Of a stretch of 60,000 nucleotides of DNA, positions 1 to 11,450 are shown piece after piece. Each line of letters starts with the position of its first letter. Within the stretch, counting starts at the first letter, position 1. The position numbers were made by a program, and so were the translations under genes. The DNA is from Membranipora membranacea (lineage: Eukaryota > Bryozoa > Gymnolaemata > Cheilostomatida > Membraniporidae): positions 23,435,387-23,495,386 of the forward strand of contig OU612069.1 of assembly GCA_914767715.1 (NCBI GenBank), given 5' to 3'. The notes under the pieces were generated by a model that saw nothing but the letters and a program-made list of their open reading frames with translations, was not told where the DNA came from and ran no database searches.

Positions 1-236
1 GAGTTACCATGTCGAAATGTAGTTCTGCCCAAACAGAAAAACACAAACTTGGATATTTTTTGTCAGATTTGGAGTTTTTTGCAGAAAAAGATAAATGAAT
101 AGTTAGCTGATTGACTAACGATCCAGGTGACCAAATGTGTTTATTCTGAATTAAAAATTGTAGAAAGGAGAAAGCTTTTGGAAAAGTAAGGAGGCGATAA
201 CTACAACTGAGCATTTTTGACTTTAAATAACTGAGT
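1..236. repeat. Dispersed repeat, inverted copy of 30501-30736
   Basis: This block is the reverse complement of 30501-30736 with scattered substitutions, for example in the segments that read TTTCGACATGG and CTCAGTTATTTAAAGTC on the other copy. The match stops near 236 but reaches the first base of the window, so the unit probably continues to the left. No coding capacity is seen. It is an interspersed repeat of unknown class; the other copy lies inside the BEL/Pao insertion. Confidence 0.85.
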
Positions 237-1505
237 GTCCGTGAGATTGTTTCTGCGATAAATATATATAAGTTAAAACCGTCTACATAATATTGGTATA
301 ATAGTTTCAAGTTTAAATCAGGGCAGATAACCCTTTACACATAAGAAATAGTCTGTTTGAATATTCTATATTTAGAATATTTAAAATTAGTAGGCAAGGT
401 ACATCCATTATGTTAGCCGACAGCTTTATATTGATTTTGCAAGAGTTGTCCCCTCATTAATGAGTATTGCTTGGTTCGCTATATTGAGCATAGCCTCGAA
501 ACTACCTCAGTTGCCTCAATAAAAATCTGTGTTTGGTGCACACCATACATTTTATTTTAATGCTCAGCAGAAAAGAACTTTGGCTATTAGAAACTACCAA
601 TTCCATTACTGTGGCTCTTTCCTCCCATTAGGCCAGCAGCAGCACCCCACCATTGTTTCATTGTGTGTAAGGATGATGAACAGAGAAAACTAATAGCAAA
701 TAATCAAATGATATTTATTATTGTTTGGATTTTTGAAGTGGTACTATTCCATAAGTGGGGCAATAAATAATGCTTTGCTAAAATTATTTTCTGATGCAGA
801 TTCTACAATATTTCTGCAGAACTAACTTGCAAAAGTTATTTGGCAACATTTAGCCAATCAAATTGGATAATTTTGATGATTAGCTAATGACGGTGCAGAG
901 CATTTTTGTTTATAAAAGATGGCCGCCAACCATGAGGCTTGCTGCATCAATTTCCACAACACAGACAGAGCATATGATAAAATCCACTGATTAAATTGTC
1001 ACAACAGCAACTGGACAATGCTCTGAGCAAAGCTGAGGATTGGGTTTTGCTAGACAAACAGCCTGAGCAGCAGGAAGCAACTGAATTACTCTGGATCAGA
1101 GAGATTAGCTACCATCATAATGCATCGATCATGGGATATATATTGTGATAGAATGGAGAATGATGACAACAGAAATGAATATTCTTTCTATGCTCACAAA
1201 ATCTGCTATCTGAGATTTGCATAACAAAACTAGTAGCTGCACAGAAAGCCCACACCAGGAAAAATGTGAGTGTTAAGATGAATGATTATGATTGTTTACT
1301 TCACTTTCAGGTTTCAATGTTTTTGTTTACTACAAGTACATTTATTTGTTTATTTCATGAACATACTAGTGTCTCTTCTAGTACTAGTAGCCTATCCTCA
1401 TCCCAGGTGTTTCAATGTGATGGTAGGTTATCAATATTATTAGAAAATCAATAATTTAAAAAAATTGGGTTTATGTAAAAAAAATACTCCAGTCCAAATT
1501 AGAGG
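237..1505. other. No gene recognised
   Basis: AT-rich sequence with only short, low-complexity open frames. No domain, splice-consistent exon or repeat structure was recognised. Confidence 0.5.
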
Positions 1506-1621
1506 CCTTCTGTAGTTGGTGCAAGTCCAGTGGTCGAGTGCCCCAGTGGTCAAAGCCTAAGAGAGAAAAGGCCTCGACCACTGGGGCACTCGACCACTGG
1601 ACTTGCACCAACTACAGAAGG
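1506..1621. repeat. Perfect 46-bp inverted repeat (foldback hairpin)
   Basis: Positions 1506-1551 and 1576-1621 are exact reverse complements, separated by a 24-nt spacer. Each arm contains the motif CCAGTGGTC twice. Similar words (GTCCAAAT) lie about 7 bp outside each end, but no clean target-site duplication is adjacent. The perfect arms suggest a recent snap-back element or recent inverted duplication. No coding content. Confidence 0.95.
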
Positions 1622-2789
1622 ACTGTGGTCCAAATCACTACATTTAAAGCATGCCAGTTACTCATCAGCCTTTTAATGCTAGTGGCACTGGATTGCTGTT
1701 ACTACTAGCAAGGCGTAACACTGCTGTTAGCATTATTAGTAGTGTTAATGTGTTGTGATAGCAGTGTTATCAAACTATCATTTATGTATTTAGAATGAAG
1801 TTACATCTAGTAGTGATGATGACAACAGAAACAAGGCGACAGCTTGGTTACTCTTTACTGTTCAGTGTTTATGAATTACAGATGCTCGATTCGTTTTTTT
1901 TTTCAACTGGCTTGTACCAAGCGGCTCAAGCTAATGAAATAGAGAGCTTACTATTATATATTCGAAAATTCTGATGATGTGGCAAGAGAAGCACACTACC
2001 ATCAAATACTTTTCCAGGAAGACTTATGAAAGGTGAAGGATAGTTCAAAACCTTGAAAACTCTAGATGAGTAAATAGTTTGCTGGAGGAGATGTTCACTA
2101 TTTCACGCACTCCTAAGACAGGTGACATTCAAGTCTTACTTCATTTAGCCTCTCACCTCAGCTTGCAAAAAGTTAGTGCTAGCTAACATTAAGTCACCCA
2201 TAAACTAGCTGAGCTAAGCCAAATACTACTCCTCTAGGGTAACTATAGGTTATTTCTGTAGTGTTATATCCATTTCAGCATCTATGTTTTATTTAAAGAA
2301 GAGTCTGCTTGTAAAATATGTGTAGGGTGATGTCATAGGTCTAAGCAGTTGACATCCATTACAAGAAAGCCATAACCCCCCTTCCTCCCCCCCATGTTAA
2401 TATATATAAGCTTGTAATTAATACGAATAACATATTCCTCCAACAGATTTGTTTTGCAAGCTTTTTAACTTAGCTGCTAGATGTGATGTGAGATAGAATC
2501 ATTTTTTGTTCAAAGGTTGTTCTACCTCCTGCTGTTAACTTGAGTTGAGATCCAGTTATGCGATTATATTTCCGCTCCTTAATCTTGAGTTTCATCATTC
2601 TTTCAGTGATACAGCAAAGGAGGAAGAACCACGCAAAAAGGCTTAGAATAACTATTCCGATCATAGATCATTGCCAAAGTCCAAGACTAAGAAGCACAAA
2701 ATTTAACAAGATGACAAGAAGTACAAAAATAATCTGCATGTATTTGTGTCAAAGCATGTTTTCACATGAATTTTATATTCTTGATGTCC
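1622..2789. other. No gene recognised
   Basis: Only short open frames in AT-rich sequence; nothing recognisable on either strand. Confidence 0.45.
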
Positions 2790-3300
2790 TTTGTTGCATG
2801 CCCACACATTGACATAGGTGACATTGCATGTATGTGTTTTACTGCTGTATATATTCATTTGATACAGGCTTGTACCAATATCTACTTTCCGATTAGTCAA
2901 TGAAGAGCATTTGTACCTTGAATGTATTTATCAATACTGGTTTTCACAGCAGGAAATACTCGTTTTTTTTGCTTTCCTTCTTGTTTACACAGGTCATAAT
3001 ATTGTTGGTATTCACTTATTGTATTTTTATGTAACAATTTTATATATGTTTTTACATATATCTCACCTTCTCATTAGTCATTGACTGGATTTTTACCTTG
3101 ATAAAGAATGTATTATATCAATACAGGTTTTCGATGCATTTGATAAGCACATTAGTTCGTCTTTCTTTGCTTTTCTTCACGTTGACACTGGTCACATTGT
3201 GGATATATCTTTGTTTAAACTGGTGTGTACTTGTATTGCACCTCTCAATAAGTCAATAAAGAGGATCTGTTTGTGCCTTGGTAGATAATACCCATACAAA
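2790..3300. repeat. Degenerate tandem repeat, about 180-bp period, 2.5 copies
   Basis: Three successive segments share the order of a GACAYxGGTCAxATTG-like start, then a TTAGTCAxTGA-like core, then TACCTTGA and ATCAATACxGGTTTTC words. The core words occur near 2891, 3072 and 3248, giving a spacing of about 176-181 bp. The third copy is partial. Copies are strongly diverged. No coding capacity. Confidence 0.6.
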
Positions 3301-3536
3301 ATGCTCATTAAAAAATGAAATTTTGCAACTCTTTTGTCTTTTCTTAGCCTCTGTAGAAGGATTATGCACTCTGAGAGTTATGAACTTTACATAATTGGAT
3401 TTGCAGCGAAATTCGGGTCTAGTTTCACTCAATTCTAGGTAACCCCAGAGAGATAATTATTATTAAATGCAATTTTTTGATCACTCATTGGCAAGAAGTT
3501 TCTGGACTCTACCTGTTTTTCGGATCTTGACAGTTT

Positions 3537-3990
3537 TTCACATCTTAACTGGATCCACGCTGTCCCCATATATTCCCAATTCATAATTAGACTGCTACCA
3601 GTTATTTTATAATAGGGTCTTCTTATAAAAAGATAATGAAATCACATACATGAAGTTTATTTATCGCTGTTATTCTGGAAAGGTTGCGCAAAACCTATTT
3701 TCATGCCACAACTGTGTTTGAGGGGTGTCTACAATCTGTCTGTAAAACGTCAATAGACGGATTTAGCAGTATGATATTTTCTCAAAAACCACTCAAGATA
3801 TCCATGATATTGATAAAAAAATTTCAATGATGCAACTTCATTCTATGATCTTTGCCGAAAGAAGTTACATGGTAAAAAACGCTCTATATACCCCCTTTTC
3901 CACGTTTCTTACTTGGATCCGCCCTCTTTTGCCCCATTTGTAAAATAGTACATATGCGCCATCAGAACGGCCATAAAAAACTACCCCAGA
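3537..3990. repeat. Direct repeat, copy 1 (partner 4274-4733)
   Basis: This block reads collinearly with 4274-4733 over about 455 bp. Shared landmarks include ACTGCTACCAG, GTCTGTAAAACGTCAA, TTAGCAGTATGATA and TTTCTTACTTGGAT. The copies are clearly diverged and have small indels. Neither contains a convincing open frame. Confidence 0.85.
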
Positions 3991-4273
3991 CATAAGCGGT
4001 GGATGCTCATATTTGAAGGCCGGTTTGCATTGTACGCAATTGTGTGGATGCCTTCAATGCGACAATGGAAGGGACGACACTCAGCAAGATGAGTATGACC
4101 AACATACCGATGATGAAGACCTTGACCTTTGAACAAGTATGAATTTGCATCCTTTCTTTGTTTTGTTTTAGCAGTGATACTTATGTGCTATTTAAAATAG
4201 CTATTAAATTCAAAATACATAATCAGATTACACGCTTTACCAGAATAAAACTTCATAAACGTTTACCTGTTTT

Positions 4274-4733
4274 TTCACATCCCAACTGGATCCACCCCTT
4301 TATCATATATTCTCAATTTTTTATTACACTGCTACCAGATACTATATGATTGGGTCTTTTTATAAACAAATCATGAAAAATGACTTGAGAAGTACATTTA
4401 TCACTGTTATTCTTGCAAGCTTGCACAAAACCTATTATTATGCCGCAATTGTGTTCGAGGGGTGACTACAATTTGTCTGTAAAACGTCAACCATTGGGTT
4501 TAGCAGTATGATAGTTTCTTAAAAACTACTCAAGATATGCATGATATTGATAAGAAAAATTCAATGACACTGCTTCTTTCTATGAACTTTGCCAAGAGAA
4601 GTTAAATTGAAAAAAATTGCCCTTTTAACCCCCTTTTCCGTGTTTCTTACTTGGATTCGCCCCTTTTTGCCCTCTTTGTGAAATGGTACATATGCATCAT
4701 CATAACGGCCATACAAAACTACACCAGATACAG
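4274..4733. repeat. Direct repeat, copy 2 (partner 3537-3990)
   Basis: Second copy of the roughly 455-bp duplicated block, same orientation, offset by about 740 bp. Its class is unknown; it could be a non-coding retroelement portion or a local tandem duplication whose intervening DNA differs. Confidence 0.85.
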
Positions 4734-4999
4734 TCTTCAATTTTCTCTGTTCAAGACACTTACACAGATGTAATTTTTAGAGCCTTTTATGTATAGCCGC
4801 TGCTGGCCTACATGCAGAAGTGAATCCTGTGCGTCACTGGTGGGAATTGATAATGACTATTGTGAATCATATTTTCTATGTGTCATGTTTTCAGCAACAC
4901 ATTTGAATGACTGACAGTGAAATAGACAGTCAATAGCCTAATAATATAAGGATAAATAGCCATGAATGCATAATTATATATAGATAGGTTCAACTCAGT

Positions 5000-5284
5000 C
5001 TAGTCCATGAAATAATCTTGATACCTTGAAGGCAGCCTCCTTTCTCTCCTTCTACCAACACTTACAGAAGGCCCATCAGGATGGCTACTGTTGTGTGATT
5101 GAGAATTGTTGTTTGGACCTAAGTCAGGAGGGATGCTATCATCATCATCATTTTTTATATTGTCATAGTTATATCTATCCTGGGTTGTAGTAGTTGCCAT
5201 GAAGTCATCACCCAGGTCATCTGGATCTAGGATGAGATCATCATCTGTGTGGTCCATACCATGGTCCACCCAGGTCAAGTTCAA
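5000..5284 (-). pseudogene. Acidic 94-codon ORF with retroelement-like C-terminal tail
   Basis: The predicted peptide has Asp-rich stretches and ends in a basic segment containing RRRERRLPSRYQDY. Tails of the form RRxRxxPxRYxDY are common at the C-terminus of LTR-retroelement polyproteins, after the integrase. Nothing upstream resembles an integrase core, so I read it as an orphan 3' remnant of a retroelement. It could also be a chance ORF. No intron signals or conserved domain were seen. Confidence 0.3.
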
Positions 5285-5535
5285 CCGTCAGGGTGGTAAA
5301 AACCCTGCCCTAATTCAATGGCAGATTTACATATCATACAGTTGTTAAGGTGAACTGCAATTTAATCTACCACATAAGTATCATCCTATGCCACTCTCAT
5401 TGTCATACAGGAATATATTCTCCAGGGTACCATCAAATAGTTTGCAGCAAAAGCTGTAGACTTTGTAAAATTCCTTCCCACATCTTGGCAGGACAATCTT
5501 AAAACAATTCAAATTTCAATAATGCTTGCTTTTTT

Positions 5536-5654
5536 TAATTATTGTTACAGACAAATCCCGTGACAGGAACCATCCAGAAACGGTCAAAGTTCCATAATTT
5601 TTTGCTTTTAATTGTAATTGCGGACAAATCACATGACATGAACCATCTAAAAAC
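5536..5654. repeat. Short tandem duplication, 72-bp period, two copies
   Basis: Segments 5536-5582 and 5608-5654 match closely; both contain a GACAAATCxCxTGACA core followed by AACCATC. Two imperfect copies, non-coding. Confidence 0.7.
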
Positions 5655-6016
5655 AATAACCTCATTTTGAACCACGAGGTGATGTACCAGTTATAATCCA
5701 TACAAATATAAAGTGCAACTACACAGAGAAAAACAACTTTTGCTCATAAAATTGATTGTATTTAAGCTGACTGGTCTAAATCTCAGCTGAAATGTGAAAT
5801 AATGTGAAAATAAAGAAAAATAAAAATGAAGTCTTTTTGAAAAAAAAAATTTTGCGTATTAATTGCATAAAGATTGTGGCGTTCCTTCTTGATTCTGGCA
5901 AGAAGCAGAAGAAGAAGAATACGGCTCAGCCAATGAATGGAGTGGACTAGTATTCTGGATTTCCATAGACATATGTCAACGAAACATGGCCAATAACGGG
6001 ACATCTGTCAGATAAG

Positions 6017-6268
6017 ATGGCCTCATGCGAAATGCGCATGGTCCGGTACTGTCTTGGGATCAGCCTGGAGGAACATAGGAGGAATGAAGATATTTTACAA
6101 GAAGCAAAAGTGGTGCTAATTAAAGACCTGATGAGAAGAAAGAGAATGCAGTGGTTTGGACATGTTCAAAGACGAGATAGTCAGGAAGACATCAGTAAAG
6201 AATTGCCCCTTTTCTTCAGATGTGCAATTCACAACTCCACCAAAGATTTACCGGCTTCTGTCTGGTAA
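6017..6268 (+). pseudogene. LINE reverse-transcriptase C-terminal fragment
   Basis: The translation contains MVRYCLGISLEEHRRNEDI and, after a short gap, RRKRMQWFGHVQRRD. This is the characteristic C-terminal region of non-LTR (RTE-like and related) reverse transcriptases, downstream of the polymerase core: a conserved R-x-L-x-W-F-G-H-V-x-R-R block. The catalytic RT core is absent upstream. The fragment is therefore a dead 5'-truncated LINE copy of roughly 200 bp, and the remaining codons to the stop look like flanking sequence. Confidence 0.7.
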
Positions 6269-6533
6269 GAAAGGTCCATGCCATCACAGGACTTTTTGAA
6301 TTTGTTATATTTTTTTCATAAGTCTTTGCGGACGCCGGGCATACTGACGCACCGATATGTCTGTCCACTTCTTCTTCAAGTTCTACAAAAGGAAGAGGAA
6401 AGAATTGAATGTATCATTAAATGTACCGATACCTAATTTATAAAGTCAAGAAGAAACTAATTTAACCCTCGCCACGGGTGAAGAAATGCCCTGCTGACAA
6501 TTACGACTAATACGTCATTGCGATAACTGGTTG

Positions 6534-6962
6534 TTAGATCCATGTAATGAAACCGGAGTTGATTGGGTCGAGATGGTGGGGGATGACTATTGGCTCTGAT
6601 CTCATAGCAGGAAATTTAAGCCGAAATTTCTCTATTTTGCCTCTTGATAGAAGATCTGGACCGATATTATCCACACCTTTCACATGGAATGCGGAGATGT
6701 GAATATTCCTATTCAGGCAGAGCTTTGGAATGTGGCGAAGCATCCTACGTAGAGCAGGTTCCTTAGTGTATAGCTTGTTAATAACAGCGACCAGGGCCAT
6801 GTTGTCGGTGAACACTCGAATGGAACAGTTGGCATCAGGAAGCATCAGGAGAGCAGACACTATGGGGAACAGTTCCATCACTGCTATATTAGACACTGCA
6901 ACCTGAGGCCAGGATCCGTAAAACCACTGGTCTCCCCAGACGCCTCCAAGAAGTTTATGCAT
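6534..6962 (-). pseudogene. RNase H-like domain of the DIRS element
   Basis: 142-codon frame with VAVSNIAVMELFPIV (the E-containing segment), RVFTDNMALVAVIN (the D-N segment) and GVDNIGPDLLSRG (the terminal D/LSR motif). These are the RNase H signatures used by DIRS and Ngaro elements. No tyrosine recombinase frame follows, which marks the truncation point. Confidence 0.8.
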
Positions 6963-6972
6963 CTGTGATTAA

Positions 6973-7539
6973 CTATGGGAATGAAGTAAAATCCGCCAGG
7001 ACAATGTCGTATGGTTTTTCAGGAGGGGCCTCAAGTAAAGCACACCACACCCTTAGATCCTCTTTCACCTCCTCGCTCACTCGCCTTCTCTTGTTCTTAC
7101 TCTGAGACAAAACACCTGCTAATCCACCATACACACTACTAAGGTAAGTGCATCCTGCTCGTACCTCTGGTGCCAAGTAATTCAGGGAGCCTGCTATCGA
7201 CCGCCACAACTTAACTCGGGGGTCTTGCAACCACAAAAATGCGGTGAGCTTCTCTTGGACTTTGACCCTCTTCTCAGCTGGTATAGAAAGTGTCCTTCTG
7301 TGTGAGTTTATCCTTAGACCTAAGAAAACTAGCCGTTGAGTTGCCCAGACTGTTTTATGGGCAGCTATGGGGATTCCTACCCGAAGACAAAGGTCCCCGA
7401 AAGCTCTTAGGGCTGCATCACAAGCCTCTGTGGAACTCGCCATAAACAGAAAGTCATCTAGATAGTTAGACACATCAGCATCTTCCCTGTAAACATTGTG
7501 GAACATGTTACAAGATGATGAAGCGTCCATTGGAAGCAT
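6973..7539 (-). pseudogene. Reverse transcriptase, C-terminal half with YLDD box
   Basis: 188-codon frame containing the catalytic box YLDDFLF, followed by FLGLRINS (thumb-proximal block) and SIAGSLNYLAPEVRAG, the typical connection region of DIRS and Ty3-like RTs. It is out of frame with the N-terminal half. A short out-of-frame stretch separates it from the RNase H-like frame. Confidence 0.85.
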
Positions 7540-7574
7540 CCTGTCGATGTAAAACTCTCCCTGAACACAAATTC

Positions 7575-8024
7575 CTAGGTATTTCCAGTCCTTGGTCTGA
7601 ATAGGACTATTCTATAGGCATCCGCTAAATCCACCTTGGCTAGCCACACGTTACCGAGAGGCTGTCTAGCTACCATGCTCTTTGCGACATCCTCAACTGA
7701 ACAATAATGGACTGATTTATTTTCCTCTTTGATGAAGTCATTCACAGAGTTACCTTGTGGGGATGAAAGATTGAAAATGAATCGAAGCTTTGTTCCCCAT
7801 GGTTTTGGTATCACATAAAGAGGAGATATTATCATATCATGTAGCAGAGGGATTGCGAAAGGCCCTATAACTCTATTGTGTTTTTGTTCTTCTTTCAGCT
7901 TAGCAAATAGTGCAGGATTTGCTGGTCTGAGCCTCACTTCCTTTTTGATATTGAGCAGCTCTCTTGAACGCCTAGTGAAAACCCGTTCGAGAACCCTTCT
8001 ACCATAAATTCTTTGTTCACACAA
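7575..8024 (-). pseudogene. Reverse transcriptase, N-terminal half (DIRS type)
   Basis: 149-codon frame covering RT motifs before the catalytic YxDD box: a GPFAIPLLHDMIISPLYVIP segment, the LRFIFNLS motif, SVNDFI and the first catalytic region LAKVDLADAYR, where the aspartate pair of motif A is visible. It ends at a frame break; the following half lies in the next frame down to 6973. Confidence 0.8.
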
Positions 8025-8144
8025 CCCTCTAGTTCGATTGCCAGTTTGGATGGGCTGACTGGAATTTGTATCTTATACCTCTCAAAATTTGAAAATAAAG
8101 GTTAACATTATGCAACTTGCTAGACACAATTATTTCTGCGCCAA

Positions 8145-8423
8145 TCATAAATGTGACCCAAACCCCCCCTCCCCCCATCCTGAGGAGGCCGACATATACG
8201 GCATTATTGACATCACCATGCACAGTAAAGAAGCCTTTTGTTTAGAGCATCTGTAGCGTGGGTGTTGGGCGCTATAACACACCTTGCATTTATGGGCGAA
8301 GCGGCGGCTCCCTCCAAACTTACACCCCTCGTGTGAGTTAAACTTGTGACAAAGCTTCCTTTTATGGGAAGGCTTGGCCCCGGATCTATCCTGTCCGCTG
8401 GTCTTTTTGGTGTCTTTCTTCAC
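8145..8423 (-). pseudogene. DIRS gag-like C-terminal Cys/His zinc-finger segment
   Basis: The peptide contains LCHKFNSHEGCKFGG followed by HKCKVCYSAQHPRYRC, a CCCH-plus-CxxC Cys/His arrangement seen at the C-terminus of DIRS gag-like proteins. It is out of frame with the N-terminal part, from which it is separated by a probable frameshift. The last 20 or so codons are probably noncoding read-through. Confidence 0.6.
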
Positions 8424-9027
8424 TGGCTGCTGGATGTTGTTTGCCTGCTCTGTAAGGTACTCCCCCCCAGACTATATCTGCATGTTGGGCTTTCAGTTTC
8501 CTAAAGTGGAAGTCGTACTCGACTGCCTCTTTCTCTGCCGCGTGCATTCTTTTTACAATTTGAAGATTGCGTAGCATGCCCTGAGCCTCGCCAGGAAAGA
8601 ATTCCAGAGTTAAGCTCATATATATGATATATGCATCTAACCATTTGTAAAAGACCAGATTCTCATTTTCTTCCACCTCCTCGAAGTAGCTGTCACTTAG
8701 GGTAAATTTCTTCCTTGGTTTTTGCCAACGAGGATGAGGAAGAAGGCTTTTAAAGTCAACAAACTTACCCAGTCGGACCTTTTCTCTGATTTTATCATCG
8801 TCCGATGTTGTAGGGACGATGGGCATGGAGCCCCGAGGCCTGAACCTCTTGTTGCTCGCCTGCACCTGCACCGGAACCACGTCCTCCCCTTCTGAATCTT
8901 CAAAGCAGCTCGAGTTGATCTCCGAGGTTGTAACCCTGGAGGTAGAAGGTACAGGACCTTCAGGCTCAGAAGCCTTTCTCTTGGAAGAGCCGCAAACCGG
9001 GGCCTTCCCCTTCCTGTTGGAATCCAA
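8386..9027 (-). pseudogene. DIRS gag-like ORF, N-terminal part
   Basis: 213-codon frame starting at an ATG at 9027. It has a low-complexity Ser/Glu/Pro-rich N-terminus followed by a helical region containing FFPGEAQGMLRNLQIVKRMH, as expected for the gag-like protein of DIRS elements. A shift into the overlapping frame near 8400-8423 leads into the Cys/His segment (8145-8423), so the two frames were probably one ORF. Confidence 0.6.
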
Positions 9028-10556
9028 TGTTGCCTTACGAGTTGTCTACTGTAAGTCATAATAAGAATGAAAACTGCCCTACTCCTTTTACAGCAAATGG
9101 CGGGATATCCTTTTATTGTCACATACAAAAAAATTCGAAATAACAGGGCACTTCCTTTCAATAAATTAATGACGCCCAGAGATATCAATTTTTTTGAATA
9201 TTGCGAACTAAGCATGAGCTAATGCCGACAATTTGAACTTTAGGCAACGGTCATCTTGTGACACGGCTATTGATAACCCATCATTACTACTACGCCGTGT
9301 ATTTCACCACTGTTTTGTAGATCATAACAACAATTCATTTGCGACAATTCATGGACATTTATTTCAAATAAACTTGAGAATTGTTTTACTGGTATTTAAC
9401 AAGGACAAAATAAATGATGGTGAAAAGACGACTTGTCACTTCAGTTGTCTAGAATGAATGAATGATGAGAAAAACCCACGAACTGACGAGATAAGTATAT
9501 TGGCATAAACTCGCTATAAGGTGCGCCGTGGTACACGATAATGCTTAAGGTAAGATAAGATAACTACAAAGTATGAGGCTCTGAGGCCAGAATAAAGCTA
9601 GTAAATTTTTCCAGTTATAACACAGAACTGTGTTATTAAATAACTGAGCCTTGTCACATTGCTCAAGAAAAAATGAGTTCTTTAGGTGTAAATAACTCTG
9701 TATTTTATAATCATTAATTATTTTATTGTTTCCTATTACTCCTCAACCTCCACTATTAAAACAGGTCAGCATTGCAAAAGTTCTAAAATATTAAGATATT
9801 AAGAAACTCTTGGTTCTATTAACTCATGACCTTGAGCTCATCTACTTCCGATCGGTCAGCAGAATGAAACGCCAAGGTGAGTTTTGTTTATGTTAAGAGA
9901 TTAGGACTTTATATCTGATAGTTCAACTTACAATATGGTACATCAGGGAACTACAATAATGACTTTGAGGATCAGCAATGAGGATAAAATATTTACATAA
10001 AAATGAGTTTCAACGGCTGACAAACTTTCATTTTCGAACCAATCAATTCGAGAATTTGATAAATTATCAGAATACACACAAACAACTTTAGCCATTACCA
10101 TTTTCATAATTAGGGCTCAGTTATTCTCAATGCCAAAATATTTATGTAGACAAATATATGCACAAGTAGTCTACTTGACTATTAACTTCTATCACACAAC
10201 CAATACCATATTAGTTAATCACACGAGTGCCTTAAAACATAACTTTGATTTGTTCATGCATGTGTATCAAAATATCATGTCTGAGATTTCTGTGCAGAAG
10301 TCAAATGAGTTAAAAGAATGTATAAAGTCCGCCTTCCAGGATGCCCTTCAAGAGGGGGAGGGCCTGTAAAGGTAGATGACTGCAGGTCGCATTGCCCTTT
10401 CAATGTGTCTTCCCTGAATCTGCGATTTAATAGCCCACAAAGCACATCTGCAATCCATCGGGGTGCCATCACCTGTAGCCATACTCTACCGCGGCATACA
10501 ATGGTGATGTTGATCACTGTGAGAGCAGAGAGCAATCTCAAGATACTGAGAATAAC
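9028..10556. other. No gene recognised
   Basis: AT-rich DNA between the DIRS remnant and the LINE remnant. The few open frames (for example 9233-9457 and 10130-10369) have no recognisable domain. The end of the latter, near 10310-10370, may be the start of a LINE ORF1 but is too short to be sure. Confidence 0.4.
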
Positions 10557-10822
10557 TTGAAATCTGTCCACAAATACACAATTGTGGAAATTGATAGACA
10601 CTTATCATTGAAGGGTAATAAAGGGTCAGCTATGGTCCATTGTACTGGAGATGATGTTTGTCTGGAAAAGAAATACTGTCATGATATACCAGGTTATTCA
10701 TATTTGGAAACGGTAAATGATAGTATGCCACATTCAACCACTCATCGCTCGGCTAGTAGTCATTGTGATAACAAGCATTTACCGACAAAAATAAAGAAAA
10801 ATGCTAAAAAAATGCCAAAAAC

Positions 10823-10980
10823 ATGTCCACAATTGAAGCCATGCAAAGACAACTACTGTTGTCTGCACTTAAAAGAATTAATAACTTGGAACAAAAAGTT
10901 CAGGATATTACTAAGGAGAACTCCAGCCTGAAGAGAGAAGTAGAACAAATTAAAACACAGCGATCTTCTATTCCCAAGGT
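10823..10980 (+). pseudogene. LINE ORF1 coiled-coil segment
   Basis: The frame reads through a leucine/lysine/glutamate heptad-rich stretch (ALKRINNLEQKVQDITKENS and onward), a typical coiled coil of LINE ORF1 proteins. The upstream frame 10557-10822 may be the N-terminal part, separated by a frameshift. The 3' side is cut by the inverted-repeat element that begins near 10996. Confidence 0.5.
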
Positions 10981-11219
10981 ATGTCAATCAGTAACTGCTA
11001 GCACTACAGATTTTTTTCACGACGAACAAGGTTTTTTTTGCAAGAGTTATCTTTCCAAACTCCTATAGAATTCATTCAATTGACTGTTAGGATAAATAGA
11101 GCTGTACCAACAATATTAGATACTGTAGCAACTGCAAACAATCAACACTCTCATTGTTAACATGTGCTATTGTACAAATTTATCCCTTTCACCTTACTTG
11201 ACAACCTGTCAATGTTGCC

Positions 11220-11450
11220 TCAATGGCCATGAACTTGGACCATACAAGATTGCCACCACAGACTCATGACTCCCAAACAAAACCTGGCAGCAATTGGCTG
11301 AAGAGAAATCAAATCCAATAATTGTGCTAGATTGTCAAGCCTCCGTTCATAGTTGTTTGAGAATGGCAGCATTATCCAAGTAGCGGAGCCATGAATCCTC
11401 TCTAATCTTGCTTTGTCAGTGTCTGATAGCAGATTTACCTGACAAAACAA
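11220..11450 (-). pseudogene. LINE RT C-terminal fragment (minus strand)
   Basis: The frame contains LLSDTDKARLERIHGSAT and later YERRLDNLAQLLDLISLQP. This matches the C-terminal domain of CR1/L2-like LINE polymerases, where an RLxRIQxxA motif precedes an RLxxLxLxxLxxRR block. It has no RT core. A second diverged copy lies head-to-head immediately beside it. Confidence 0.6.

Larger units (their letters stand above)
6534..9027 (-). mobile_element. DIRS-like retrotransposon remnant (gag-RT-RNase H)
   Basis: Reading on the minus strand from 9027 down to 6534 gives a gag-like frame, a Cys/His-rich gag tail, a reverse transcriptase with a YLDDFLF active site, and an RNase H-like domain in that order. 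The RT style (SPLYVIPKPWGTKLRFIFNL, then SVNDFI) and the RNase H carrying a DNMALVAVIN motif match DIRS/Ngaro-type elements. Those normally encode a tyrosine recombinase next, but I could not find one below 6534. The coding region is split by several frame breaks (near 8400, 8030-8140, 7540-7575 and 6965), so the copy is dead. No terminal repeats typical of DIRS were found. Confidence 0.8.

Noticed and set aside
5516-6004. Short minus-strand ORFs upstream of the LINE fragment
   Set aside because: One overlaps the 72-bp tandem duplication and none has a recognisable domain.
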